This document shows, piece by piece, positions 11,688-23,869 of a stretch of DNA of 64,000 bases (its first letter is position 1; every line of letters begins with the position of its first letter). A program made the translations under genes and the position numbers. A model generated the notes under the pieces. That model did not search any database. It saw only the letters and a program-made list of their open reading frames with translations, and was not told the DNA's origin. Origin of the DNA: Limnephilus marmoratus (lineage: Eukaryota > Arthropoda > Insecta > Trichoptera > Limnephilidae). The stretch covers positions 49,388,831 to 49,452,830 of the forward strand of contig OU862916.1 of NCBI GenBank assembly GCA_917880885.1. The letters are read 5' to 3'.

Positions 11688-14562
11688 TAATATAATAAAT
11701 ATACTCGTATCGTTCAGAGCAGGTCTCGCAGGGTGTAACAGATTTCATATACAATCACTTCTTAAAATGTCGCCGGTTTAAAACCGATTACAATTGAAGC
11801 ACTAGTATTTGCCCTCTAAAAACTCGAAGACAATTAACATAACAATAGACAGGTACCTAAATACATAAACAAGGTAGTTTCTCCCTAGCGGCTAGTGTGT
11901 ACTGCGTACCCTTCACGGCTGGGACTTCCTTCCGCCCTTGGACACACACGTGAAGGTGTGCACGCAAGAGGAAGTGAACACCCATTACGTCACATACCTG
12001 CCTATATTATTGTTAAAGGTTGGGTGTGTGTGTTAGCTCTGGATTTGCAGCTTACGAACACGTACAAAACAACAGTCTTCGGCAAGGTCGCTTGCAACCG
12101 ATAGTCGCGAGAAATACTAACTAATCCTTCAAAATTTTACTCACGGTTTTTTGGCAACAGTCGATGTTCTTTGAACACATATATTGTATCTCCACTTTTT
12201 GAAGAACATGAGTTAAAAACTACTAAGGAAAAACTATTGTATCTGTTAATCTGTACACTCCAACTTCTAAACTTCAGCTTTTTTTAATATAATATAATGA
12301 TTTGAGAGATACAATGTCTGCATTATAAGCTAACGTTATATACCTATGAATGTTATTATTTTTTTCGTAGATTTCATAATAATATTATTTTATAAATAAG
12401 AGTATAAAACATAGGAGGGCGCCACTGTTGTTCAAATCGCAATACTAAAAAATTAACTCATGGTGGAAATATGTAAAGCTGTGTAACCTACATTTTTGTA
12501 AAAAATTAAAAAGGCATAAAAGGTAAAAAATATATTTTTATTACAATATACTTAGATACCCACTGATCTCAAAATTAGAATTGCATATAGGTGTATTACA
12601 CCTTTGCAATTTTGTGTTAACATAATGAAGAATAACGATATTATAATAAAATATAAAGCACAGTTTAGAAATTGCTCACATTTATTTAATACTAGCTTTA
12701 GTACCTAGCATTGCCCGGGCTTTAGATCATATCTCTAATATTAGATCTGAATATATTTAACTCATTCAGATCTATAAGTAGTGTAACTAAACTCACAATT
12801 AATTAGTGATTCTTCCCATCTATCTACTGTTAAATACAAATTTATGTTAAATTAAATGAAAAAAATTTATGTCATTAAGTACTCGTAGGTACCTTAAAAA
12901 CAGTGCTTCATAGATTTAATTATTTTTTTTCTTTAAGAACAAAAAATGTTTTAAAAATTTGATTTACAGTGTTCTATATATTCAGTGTCATTGCGCTTTA
13001 AAATAATATTAGACCAGTTAAATTGGTGTTGCTAGCCTACAAATTTTGTAGTTCCATTTTTAATATTTTCTACCCTTGACAGACTATAGCCGAAGAATTT
13101 TACCAGCGATATTCCTGAACATATTTGGAGCAAAAAATGTAGATGACATGACATTTTTTTCAAGTGTATCACGTGATCCCGTCGCAACGTACAGGAGTGG
13201 GATCAGTGGCGACGTATAATTAACAAATATTTATTTTTATTTTTAATAGAAAATAAATATCATCGGACGGCAAAATGACTCGCTACTTTTAGATGCTGTT
13301 ACACCCTGAACAATGTACAAAAAAGTAATGGAGTTCATATTAAGACAAGAAGTAATGTTGAAAGACAAGCAGGCAATTAAAAGTAAGGCATGAAAGTAAA
13401 AAGAATATTTGTTTATTTTGTTTTCACTCCTAGACCACATTGCTGTCTACATTTCTTTTGTGCGAGGATTCTCTCGAAATAGCGGAATCGCGGGGTAGAT
13501 ACCTCCATTCAAATAGCAGACATGTAATAAGTTCACGCGCGTAATATTAATAAAATAATAACAAGCGCAATGTTGCCAGACTCCGCCGAACAACTATAAT
13601 CGCCCTACTTAACTGACAGCTGCTGCAAGCAAGATTGCAACTGCGTCATTATAGTATTCTTCGCAGTTACAAGTTACAATACGTGTCCAGTAGGCTGGAC
13701 CGATAAATTTTTTCGAATTTGGAATGTCAGGGGTCTCAAAAGTTGCGCATTCGAACAATGTATAAAAAAATACAAGTGTGCCGTTAACACGCGGTAGAAA
13801 CGAAACCTTCAGAAAACTAAAGTAGACAAGAAGGGGGAGACTACGAAGCACCGCACAAAGAGGAAACCAATTATTCATTATAACCAATTATTCATTACAG
13901 AATATGGTCGTTTTTGTAACACACACTATCACTCGAGACACATGGCGTGTGCTCGTCGCTGTTGTGTGGGGTAAGTAAATTATGAAACATTTGTAAAAGT
14001 GTCTTAACTAAATACGTCAACAAAATATTGGACTATGAAAATAGGCGAACTTTACTTTGCTATATTTGGAATTTGTAAATTTGTTCATTTCTCGGCGACC
14101 AATTCGCGCTCCCATGTAAAAAGGTCTATTCATTAAAGAGCAGAGTTTACTTTTAAGAACTAAATGGTGATATTATAATGCGAGATGCCCATATACTCTC
14201 AGATTGAGTTATTGACGAATCACATATCACCGAATTCATCTTCCCGCTCTGCGCCCCGCTGTAGTTGGTTTCTTCCCCTCACCTTTATGTTCTGGTCTAT
14301 TAATATTCATATGTCTATGATTAGAATACATTTTGTGTGAGTGATTTTTGACTAAAGTCAATGTTTTTTTTAGCAAACAAGCAAAAACCTAGGTATATAC
14401 GTTGAGCAGAGATGTAAAAAGTGTGTTAAAAAACAGCTGCCAATTTATGACCCGTGAGGGTCATCGAACTGTTAAAACATGGATATTGAGATATATAACG
14501 AATAAGTGTGTCGCAAAATCACTCTTATTATATGCACAAGGACCAAGTACAATAAATTCAAC
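11688..14562. other. no gene recognised
   Basis: Mostly unique AT-rich sequence, with one dispersed-repeat fragment at 13775-13865. A GC-richer patch at 11880-12100 has no identified role. Confidence 0.45.
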
Positions 14563-15560
14563 GGGGCCATTCATTTATTACTTAAGACAAATTTTGCTAG
14601 TTTTCGACTCCCTCCCCCCCCCCATATTATAAGAAAAAATAAGAATAGGCCGACCCCCTCCCCCCTGTTTAATATTTATTACGTAAGAATCTAAAGGAAA
14701 AAATTAATACACTTTTGGTTTGTTAATGTTTATTTTTCAAAGTAACAATTTTAAGAAATGTTTATTTGTACTTACAAAGGTACTTTGTTAACAAAGTTAA
14801 AATTATACTTTTTGAAAGTATAATTTTAACCTTGCGCATTTTTGTGATCTTACGTAAGAACTATCGAGCCTCCCTCCCACCCCCTTGTAAGAAAAAATAA
14901 GACATGGTCGACCCCCTCCCACCTAAGGCTGGGCGCAAATGGACGTTTTCCTTATTCGATTTCCTGATGCGGAATTCCGATTCGGAATTCCGTGAGACTA
15001 GCGCAAACGTTCGTTTTTCTTCATTCGGAATGTATACACGTCAGTACAGATAGTGATAGCGTGGTGAACGCACGACGATGGAGGTCGATGATTTATTAGC
15101 AATTGCATTTCTGTTAATAATGAAGAAGAAAAAAATAATGGAATGATGAAAAATAATGAATTAATAATGAAAGTTTCTGCCTCACACATTATCGTGTTGC
15201 GATTCTATGCGTAACAAATACAAAGAATACGTCCGATGCACGCGGTGCCGATGCGATACTGAATAGAAATTTCCGAACGTATGCGCCGGCCCAAACAAAA
15301 TGTATGGAAGCGCTGCGTTCCGCATGACGTCATTAGGTTTTTTCCGTTCGGTTTCTCCGAACGCGCCGGCTTGCATTCGGAACGAACGTACGGAATTTTT
15401 CCGTTCGGAAAAAAACCGAACGTGTGCGTCAGTTAATGTATTTTCTACTGATTCCATGCATTCCGGTCTCCGAATACGGAAAACGAATTCGGAAATCGAA
15501 TAAGGAAAACGTGCTTGTGCGGCAAGCCTAAATCGTCTTACGTAATGAATGAATGGCCCC
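14563..15560. mobile_element. GGGGCCATTCATTYATTAC inverted-repeat element
   Basis: The left end GGGGCCATTCATTTATTAC and the right-end complement GGGGCCATTCATTCATTAC pair over about 26 bp. Polypyrimidine blocks at 14610-14665 and 14865-14925 recur inside. It is interrupted by the Harbinger-type element 14927-15528. Confidence 0.75.
14927..15528. mobile_element. Harbinger-type element nested in 14563-15560
   Basis: 602 bp with inverted ends of about 40 bp; the inner part ACGTTTTCCTTATTCGATTT is perfect. TAA is duplicated on both sides (14924-14926 and 15529-15531). Inner sequence is rich in TTCCGTTCGG and its complement. No transposase. Confidence 0.88.
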
Positions 15561-16829
15561 AATCTGAAAACTAAAAATGAGTATCTAAATAAGTCATACT
15601 GAACGAAAATAAATAAATAATGGCCAATCCATACTTCTCTATTCAAGTTTCTATTCAGAGGCTATTATTAAAAGGATCATTGAACTAAATAAAAAATGAG
15701 GTAAAAATGTAAACAGTCATACGCGACTATTGAGACAACGAGAGAAAAATATTAAAAAACCCAAAAATTGATGGCACAATCTATAACTATTCCAAGCTCT
15801 CCTGTTCAGAGACAAAACGACCATTGAATTAAACACGGAATTTGAATGTCTATGGTTATAATGATAAACAGTCACACACAACTTTTGAGATCCCTGAGAA
15901 CAATATGCATGAAACATTTGTCCAGCCTACTAACTAGTGCCCAGACTTTCCAGAGTGTCCAGTGCATAATATGCAATTTCTATTGTTATGAACTGTCACG
16001 TGGACGGTAGAAGCCGACCATTGTTGCTTGCATTGTACAATAACACTATACCTACAAGAAAACCTGCTTCTTCGCTGACAGTTGCCTGGTCAGCTGATAC
16101 CCTCTGAATACAACGCTGCTGGGGGAACAGCCAGCTCGTTGCAAAAGGTTAAAAGATAAAATTATGCAACACTAAATGGCGGCTGATTCAAAAGTGAAAG
16201 TAAATATCGAATAATTGTCTAATAATATCCATCAGGGGCGGCATCAATATGAGAGCTAGGAGCCAATTTACTTTCAAAACAATCTTAGGCACAATGAAAA
16301 AAACGTAAAAGCGTAATAATTATTAATAACAATATACGTTGTAGGGGCGTACCGTGACTATGTATCAACTATTTAGCGATTTTCCAAGATTTTCGAAACT
16401 AAAACTTTTGACTGATAAATAATAATTTCACAACGGAAAGGTTTCATTCAAATCCCAGTGCGGAGATAACTATCTGAATTCAAATATAGATAGAGTAACA
16501 AAAATACTCCACTCTAATCAATTCATAGTGGTAATACTTTTAAAACGTAGGTACTTCATCAATTGAATATTGTTTTATTATAATCCAAACGTTGAAAATA
16601 ATTTTAAATAAAACAATAAACCAGTAAACTAAACACCACTTTTATTTTTACATACACATTGATTCATAGTGGTAATAGCTGTAAAACGTACTTCATTAAT
16701 TAAATATTGTATTATTCCAATTAAAATGTTTGAAATAATCATTAAATAATCGTTTGAAATAATGATAATCAAATGTTTGAAATAATCATTACATCATTGT
16801 ATGTAAAATAATTATTAAAATGAAGTCGC
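15561..16829. other. no gene recognised
   Basis: AT-rich; 16608-16660 is a stray copy of the foldback arm found at 18638. A short TTTGAAATAATCATT motif repeats at 16730-16800. Confidence 0.45.
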
Positions 16830-16903
16830 TCAAAATGTATGTGCTCATTGATCTTTTAAACTACGCAACGGATTTTCATGTGGTTTTTACCAATGGATAG
16901 AGT

Positions 16904-18449
16904 TAGACATGGGCAAAATTGAATGACCGAATTAAATGAATAAATTCAATCTTGTGACACACTTGATCTGATTCTCAATTTCAAAAGGAATTGATTCTTC
17001 ATTCCTTACCTTTGGCCTTGTATCGTACGATTTTTAGCGGCAACATAAATGTTTAATTTACATTTATTTTACTGTTAAATTATTTCAATGAATAATGTGT
17101 TCCGTAAACGATTTAAATATTATAATGTTTCATAGGCATTTTTAAAATATATTAAATACCGTATTTAAATATTATTCAATGGGCGGCGCGCCGCGAAGTT
17201 GTCGACGGTATTGTGAACGACTCGTATCCCGCTACCACCGGCCGCCGTTCTAAAAACCCGTAGATCAAAACGCGGCCGCGATTCAGCCGAATTGTCCGAG
17301 CGTCCCTTTCACGCAAGGAATTAATCATTTGTCGTAGTCAATGTCCTGAGATTGTCCTAAGGTCCCCGCGCGTCCCGTCCCGTCCGCGTCCCAGGTATTC
17401 GTAGCTAGTCTGTCGCTATCGGAAATTGTCCGAAGCGCTTTATTCACGAATTAAAACTAAAAGTCTTTTTCACTTGTGACGTTGTTGTCTCTAGATAATC
17501 TCAGACCTAGAAATGACGTCAGATGTCATCGTCTTACATCATCGTTTCACGTCAATCTCGGCTCGCGAGTTGATCAAGTCTCTGCGGGGTAAGACACAAG
17601 ACACTAGTCAAAAGTTACTCTTTCATTCCTCAATGCCGGCCCTTAATCCGTCCGAGCGCAGCGGTTCACAAATTCCTCGGCGGGCCAAGCCTTCAATTTC
17701 ATTACATAGTTAGCCGAAAACTTTCGACATTGAATCCGAACATCGCGGCGTCGGCTAGAAAAGTGAGAAGCAAAAATTGTGCACTTGTAATCGTTTTTTT
17801 GGCACGTATGAAAGATATTGGAATACAAGTACCTACCTACTTTTAGACGTGGATCTTGGGTAGATGTAAAATGTAAATTTGCATATATTATAAGGCCAAT
17901 CAGCTGTTGTCAGCTGTTATCAGCTGTCATAAAATACTTTTAAGTTTAATAAATAAAATACTTTAAGGGTGAAACAAAAAACTGTAAAATTTAAAGATTT
18001 AATTGCTAGCTATAAATACATTTTACATACGAAAAATAACGATACTAAAAAAAGACATACATCTAAGTATAGGATTTAGCCTGCGAGATAATGAGATAGA
18101 AAAATCGGTCCTCTCTTTGTGTGATGCTTCGTAGCCTCCCCACTTATTGTGATTTAAAATGAAACGAAAAAGCGACACTAAAAAGAGACAAACACATTAA
18201 TCTATAGGTTTTAGCCTGCGAGTTAGTGAGATAGAATAATCGGTCTCCTCTTTGTGCGGTGCTTGGTAGCCTATCAGTCTCCTCTTTGTGCGGTGCTGCG
18301 GTGTTTCATAGTCTTCCCATTCACTGTAGTTTTTTTTTTTTTTTTTTGAATTAATTGAATTAAAGGAATGAATAGAAGGAATCAATTCAAAAGGCCGGGG
18401 GAATCAGACGGGATCTATTCACTTTTGGGAATTATTTTTCCCACGTCTA
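16904..18449. mobile_element. hAT-like element with CpG-rich interior
   Basis: The termini TAGACATGGGCAAAATT and the complement of the right end (TAGACGTGGGAAAAATA) pair. A perfect 8-bp duplication GATAGAGT flanks it (16896-16903 and 18450-18457). The interior holds a CpG-rich block (17180-17765), three CAGCTG boxes, and two partial copies of the CACCGCACAAAGAGGA repeat. No transposase is visible. Confidence 0.9.
17180..17765 (+). other. CpG/GC-rich block inside the hAT-like element
   Basis: Contrasts with the AT-rich surroundings: GGGCGGCGCGCCGCG at its left, GCGGCCGC at about 17271, and a perfect CRE palindrome TGACGTCA at 17514-17521. A 66-codon ORF starts at 17513 (MTSDVIVLHHRFTSISAREL) and crosses a donor-like CGGGGTAAGA. 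It may be captured promoter or first-exon sequence; no homology is recognised. Confidence 0.4.
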
Positions 18450-18990
18450 GATAGAGTGATTCAAGAGGAAGGTTTATATGTATAATACATGCTTATTATA
18501 GTAGAGAAAAGACAAAAAATTCAAATATTCAATTCAGGCAGCGGGCAGCAGGCAAGCGGGTGGTGTGGATTTTATAAATTTTGGGTAATGGCGTTGTGTT
18601 TCGTTAGCCACAGCAACGTGTGTCCGGGTCTGCTAGTTTAAAATAAAACAATAAATTAGTAAACACCACTTTCATTTTTTACATACTTTATGCCGACCGG
18701 GTTTCGCTACAACGGTAGCTTCTTCAGGGCATACTCTACTAGAGTTAAACAGTTGAGTAACATGTGTTATCCTACTAATATTATAAAGGGGAAAGTTTGT
18801 ATGGTTATAAGTATGTTTGTTACTCTTTCACGCAAAAAATAATGAATGGACTTTAAGAATTCTTTCACCATTAGAAAGCTACATTATTTGCGAGTAATAT
18901 AGACATACTAACAAATTCGAGTTATTGCAAACGTCAGTAGAAAAGCTAAACAAACGGTTGCCGCGGAAACGATGTTGGCGTCGTAGTTAA

Positions 18991-19147
18991 GGGAATGTAC
19001 CCATACTACGTGACACGTTTAGGGGGGGGGTCATCAAAATGTCACGCTCCATACAAATGAACGGCGGGTTGCTTAGGTTTTTGGTCACCGGGGGGGGGGG
19101 GGGTTAAAAATTGCAAAAAGTTGGTCACGTAGTATGGGTACGTTCCC
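18991..19147. mobile_element. Harbinger-type MITE, copy 2
   Basis: Same family as 871-1036 but reverse internal orientation (poly-G). The flanking TAA is duplicated on both sides, as expected for PIF/Harbinger. It sits inside the foldback element 18638-19585. Confidence 0.9.
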
Positions 19148-19152
19148 TAATA

Positions 19153-19471
19153 TCTATCTCTAAAAATGAATAGCCGAAATGTACGTGGGCGCAATAACTT
19201 CAGAATGATTGCACCAAAATGGATAATTCTTTTTTTTGTATAAAACTACTGGTGAGCTCTGGCATTATGAAATTTGTATAAAATATTGCAATAGGTGGCA
19301 CGCGAGCAGTTTGAAAACTGAATGTACCGGGAATTAATGTATAGAATGCGTGAGGGGGGAAGGGAAGGGTGGAGGGGCTGGTGGGAAAGGGGGGAAGGGG
19401 GGGGGGAGATGAAGGAGGCGGAGTGGGAACCCCCCTAATACCATGCGAGCGAAGCCGCGGGAAAAAGCTGG
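19153..19471 (+). mobile_element. non-autonomous Helitron
   Basis: Begins A|TCTATCTCTAAAAATG and ends GAAGCCGCGGGAAAAAGCTGG|T. Shares GTATAAAACT...ATTGCAATAGGTGG with 11251-11687. Nested in the foldback 18638-19585, immediately right of a Harbinger MITE. Confidence 0.8.
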
Positions 19472-20670
19472 TAAATAAAATATTGTGTTCTGAATTGAAG
19501 AAGCTATGGATGTACGAAGCCCGGTCGGCATAAAGTATATAAAAAAATAATAGTGGTGTTTACTAAGTTATTGTTTTATTCAAAATTATAATGTCACATC
19601 ACCAAATCTGCTTTATTTTTTACATTTATAGTTATTTTAGGAATAAAGAAAAAAAAAGTATTAATCAAAATTTATTTTTCTTTTTCGAAGAATTGAAAAA
19701 TTATTTATTGAACAATCAGTACGGGTAGGTAGACTGATATTTCAAAGCTGAAAATTTAAGTTGACTTAGAAATGCAATACAGAAAAGGGTGTGTAAATTT
19801 CACAGCTCCAGAGTTCAAGGGGATTTTTGTGATCTCACTGATCAGCGATCACGTTTGCAATTTTTTTAAACCCAATAAACGGCGATTCAATTTAGCGGAA
19901 GAATAGAAAAAAATAGAGGAGGAGAGTAGGCACCATTATAAATTTTACATTTAATTAGTATTCATAAATTTGGGAAAATACACAAGTAATACAAAGGGTC
20001 TACCCACCTAGCACCAATTCTTGGTCGACACAGCTGTCGTTGAATGAGTATCGCAAAATGTCGACAAACGCAGGTAGGTACCTACCTATACCTAGGCACT
20101 ATCGTAATGAGATCGAGCATGGCCGAGCCGAAAAAACTGTATCACACAATGAAATCCACATTGAGAAATAAGATTTCTGCGTGAATAACGTGCTTACAAT
20201 AATACATGTAAATGTGTTACAATAAGTAAAATAATATTTCTCAGAAAATCCGCGCGCAGAAGCAGCAAAAACTTTTGAACGATGAGCTTGAATTTCTAAA
20301 TCAAAACGCAATCATTTTCAGCCTACCACCATTTCCTTCAAGAGCTGTGAAGCCTTGACATAAAGCCGGCGCCAGACGCGCATTCAAAGAAGTGATCAAA
20401 TAAGTGTTCACATGTGTGGCACGGGCATTTGATACTGTTGTCACATAAGTGAACACTTAAGTGCGCTTTGCCATTCAGTATCGGTTTTTTAGCGCACATC
20501 AAAGGGATCAAAGTCCAAATGTTTGTGTGCCTGCTACACTGCGCGAAGCCCAGTTGCGAGAGAGGTTTCCAAGAGCGGGCCGTCGGTTTCCAATCAGTAT
20601 CACGATACCGACAGTGCTGATCGCACGCGACGGTCGCATCATTTTTGTCTGATACTTATTCGTTTGACGT

Positions 20671-20913
20671 TTGACAGAAATGGCGTCGGAACATGAAAGT
20701 AATGTTAGATTTGTTCTGGAAGTGGAAAAAAATGCATGTTTACATAACTATACTTTACCAGAATACGTAAGAAACGATTTAGTGGAGAAGGCATGGATTG
20801 ATGTTGGAAAAAAGTCTAATGACATCGCATATGACAGCGTGTTAACTCCACGGCTGCACGTGAAAAATGATCAAGTTCAATACATTTCGGATAGCGCCGT
20901 GTATGGAGACTAG
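20671..20913 (+). CDS. MADF-domain ORF of a transposon, copy 1
   Basis: An 80-residue ORF; the in-frame ATG at 20680 (MASEHESNVRFVLEVEKNAC) is the better start. The segment FVLEVEKNACLHNYTLPEYV then VEKAWIDVGKK fits the MADF DNA-binding fold (W/Y helix pattern, K-x-LY-x-x-x-x-x-Y). Proteins of this type accompany HARBI1-like transposases in PIF/Harbinger elements and also occur as host genes. The ORF stops early and has no further domain. A second diverged copy lies at 44630-45290 in the opposite orientation, showing that this is repetitive rather than a single host gene. The sequence 20349-20670 in front is probably part of the same element. Confidence 0.5.
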   Translation: MTEMASEHESNVRFVLEVEKNACLHNYTLPEYVRNDLVEKAWIDVGKKSNDIAYDSVLTPRLHVKNDQVQYISDSAVYGD

Positions 20914-21574
20914 CATTAAAAAGTGGTATATCAGCAGGGTACTTGTGGTTTCGTCACAATTACGTAGATTGTAAGTATCTCCATGAACGGAGGGCCTAAG
21001 TTAGCTGTCGGATACTCACAGCGGGTACCGATTGGCTGCTTTTATAATTACCACGGCAACTGCACGGCGACGGCGTCTCATTACGAGTGAGGGAGATGCA
21101 AGAAAATTATTACTTTTTTCTTTAGAGGAAGCAGACATACGTACATTGTTTGTCACACTATTATTTGTGTGAAAGAACGTACATTCATTTCCTTTTTTGT
21201 ACCGTCGCCGTTCCGTAACTGTGTGATTTATAAAAGCGGCCAATCGCTTCCTTTTCAGAAAAATCTCTATAAATCTGTTCTATAAATTTTAGGGATTACG
21301 GCATACTTTTTCAAAATAAATAAATAAAATCATTCGAACTCGGCTAGATAACGGAACATTCCACACATTTTTGCCGGTGGAGCCTTTCCCACGGCTTCTT
21401 CCTTACACATTAGCTGAACATTTCGTTACCTACATTGTTATAGCCCTTCCATTTTCAGATGCTAGTCATTACTAACAATAGAGGTTTGAGAATTTATACC
21501 AACAAGTCTCTGTCAATCAAGTCCTCACTCATCCTGTACAAGAAATTCTGAGAAAACGAAACCCATAAAATGGG

Positions 21575-21985
21575 AAGTCTTGTAATAACGCAAGTAGTTC
21601 GCTACGTTTGGAGACTTAACAGGGGTGCCCGGGTTCATGGGGTGAGGTTTTTCAAGGTCTTGGCGGCGGATGCGTCTGTCCACGTGCTGCGTGGCGGGCC
21701 GGATCGAGATAGACTGGGTGAGGGAGGCCTTTTGACCTTTCCAACCGGACTCTTTCGAACCATTGCCTTGCATCAAAGTTGGAGAGATGGATCCACGCTT
21801 CCGTCACTCCTGGACACACTAACCCCCAGATTCCTAACCAGCGCTCATACATTTTTCCTTCCCAGAATTTTTTATCCTTCCCTTCCTTAAAAATACCCTC
21901 CACACAGCACCCCTTAAGATGATATAGGCCCTGAAAGAAATTATTTTCCTAAGACCCTCCTGTGTGGAGCTAACGTAAAAAAACG
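21575..21985 (+). mobile_element. LINE 3' end (hairpin-tailed family)
   Basis: Contains GTGGCGGGCCGGATCGAGA, CCTCCACACAGCACCCC and AGGCCCTGAAAGAAATTATT ... TGTGTGGAGCTAACGTAAAA. The same tail recurs at twelve places in both orientations, always 5'-truncated, as expected from target-primed reverse transcription. Confidence 0.85.
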
Positions 21986-22786
21986 CTGCAATTCCACTCA
22001 CTTCCCAATACCCACCGCACAGTGGGCGGAATGAAGAAAAAACGCGAATTAAGTGGTTTTTGCAAAAGTAAATTTTTTAAATGTGTATATTTTTTTTAGT
22101 GTAGTTAAATAGTTTCTGCACTTTATGTGATTATTTAAATATGTCAATAGCGCTTGACGGAAGTTTGGCAAGGCCGCAAAGTGTGTCGTAAATTTGATGT
22201 TCGACATCGCGTTTTTCCATTCTCTCCTACGCGTGAGCACATACGGTTGTGTATTAAGTGACGTTTAGATATATATACAAAAGTTTTTTTTGTCTGATAT
22301 TTTTCAAGGTATTTTCTATTTAATTTCCTAAATTATATATCAATATCACATGTGTGTGAGATTTGAACTCACATCTAATTTTCCACTATTTTTATATTTT
22401 TTTACTGTTAAAATGCTTGTTTCAATTAGCATTTAGAAACAAAATATCGTTTGTACCCATTTATGAATATGTACATATTGTAGACTGAAGTTTCACCTTT
22501 AATATCATATATAAATTGTGATCATCTTTTGTCCTCCGTTGAACAAAGTTTTTATTTTCAGGAAGGCCTATAAGCTTTCCCCGGAGAGAATTATTCGAGG
22601 TATTAAATGTACAGGGTATATTAAATGCCACTTCTGTGAGATGAAAGAAGTTTTTAATTAATTACCTAACACAAAAATACCACATGGTGGCAGGTTCGAA
22701 CATTTTAAGCCCTACATTTTACAAAACTGTTCAGTATTTTTCACTACAATCAATGAAGAAATGGAGTAAAAGCCGTTGTTATTATT

Positions 22787-23288
22787 GTGACGTTTAAAAA
22801 ACATAATTTAGAGTGGTTGCAAGAAATGATAGTTGTCTTCAAATCTTTGGGTAGACTAATAAAACTATTTCAAGAAAGTGGTTTTACATCAAGGAAGAAA
22901 AAAGTGCATGATCTGTTAGAGTCACGCACTCTTGATGAACTTCAGTTAGCAGCAGATGTGAGTTTGCACAAATGTAAAATGGGGCTGCGATGGTTAGGTA
23001 GTCACAGCAAGTACAAGCAAAGGTATAGTGATGGAGAATATCATGATGACTCTAATCTCCCTACAACATAGTAGGTGCCAGTTCAGCTCTACAGCGAAGG
23101 AAACTAAAAGCAAGACTATTATATGGCAAAACCCTGGGTCTTTATCTACAAGGTACTGCAAACCAATCAGAGTTCAAAAAAGAAACTCCCGAGATAATAA
23201 GAAATAAATTTTGCATATTGCGACCACTTCCTAAAAAAAGGTTCTGTTTACCTCCTGAAGCTTTAAGCCTACTAAAAATTTGTTTTTG
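22787..23288 (+). pseudogene. frameshifted unknown ORF, probably transposon-derived
   Basis: The first open segment (22787-23071) encodes EWLQEMIVVFKSLGRLIKLF and ESRTLDELQLAADVSLHKCK. After two stop codons a second segment in another frame (from about 23068) stays open for 77 codons: VGASSALQRRKLKARLLYGK, TLGLYLQGTANQSEF, ending FCLPPEALSLLKICF and TGA. Both have coding-like composition and abut directly, so they look like one protein split by an indel. I do not recognise the family. Confidence 0.4.
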
Positions 23289-23398
23289 ATTTTCTACCAT
23301 TTTTCAATTAAAATATGTGTGTACCTAATTATTGCCCGTCTTTTTGTGTTCATAGATGTGAAATATAATATTTAATATTTAAAATTTATATTTTTTTT

Positions 23399-23571
23399 TG
23401 AAGAAGATAATATTAATAATCTAAACAAAAATATGAAAGATAACAAGAAACAGAAAAACAAAAAAAGATAATGGTCGCAACTGGGACTCGAACCCAAAAC
23501 CTCTCGTCTATTTTTCTGTGTCTTGTTCTCTTTCATATTTTCGTTTAGATTTTTATTATTATCTTCTTCAA
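23399..23571. repeat. foldback whose loop holds a tRNA 3' half
   Basis: About 65-bp arms starting TGAAGAAGATAATATTAATA pair with 23507-23571. The loop, minus strand, reads TTGGGTTCGAGTCCCAGTTG then CGACCA, i.e. a T arm, acceptor strand and CCA. Confidence 0.7.
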
Positions 23572-23869
23572 TGATATATTACAAGTTGCGAATAACCTTC
23601 GAAAGTTATAAAAATAGAGTTTTTCTTGTAAAATTTAATAGGTTTTATTTGCCTAGATTTTTGTATATCTTCAAAATGTATTATTTTGTTGTTGTAAATT
23701 TCTACGGAAGAATAAATTAATAATTTTTACTTCAAAATAGTTATAATTCATTAATAAAATTAAAAAAAAAAAATTGCATTACTATTTAGTCAGCAAGGAA
23801 TTAATTCGTGTTTTTTCTTCATTCCGCCCACTGTGCGCCGGCGAATTCGAGAGCTTTTTAATAATTATT

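Larger units (their letters stand above)
16830..18636 (+). mobile_element. Helitron split by a hAT-like insertion
   Basis: The left part (ACGCAACGGATTTTCATGTGG ...GGATAGAGT) and the right part (GATAGAGTGATTCAAGAGGA ... GTGTCCGGGTCTGCTAG|T) form one continuous Helitron interrupted at 16904-18449. The 3' CTAG|T terminus is clear; the 5' end is not located exactly. Confidence 0.75.
18638..19585. mobile_element. foldback element with about 65-bp arms
   Basis: The left arm AATAAAACAATAAATTAGTA ... CTTTATGCCGACCGGG reappears inverted at 19515-19583. Related single-arm sequence lies at 16608-16660. The interior was later hit by a Harbinger MITE and a Helitron. Confidence 0.75.

Noticed and set aside
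15182..15646. 154-codon minus-strand ORF
   Set aside because: It covers the inverted-repeat Harbinger-type element and its flank, and its sequence resembles no known protein.
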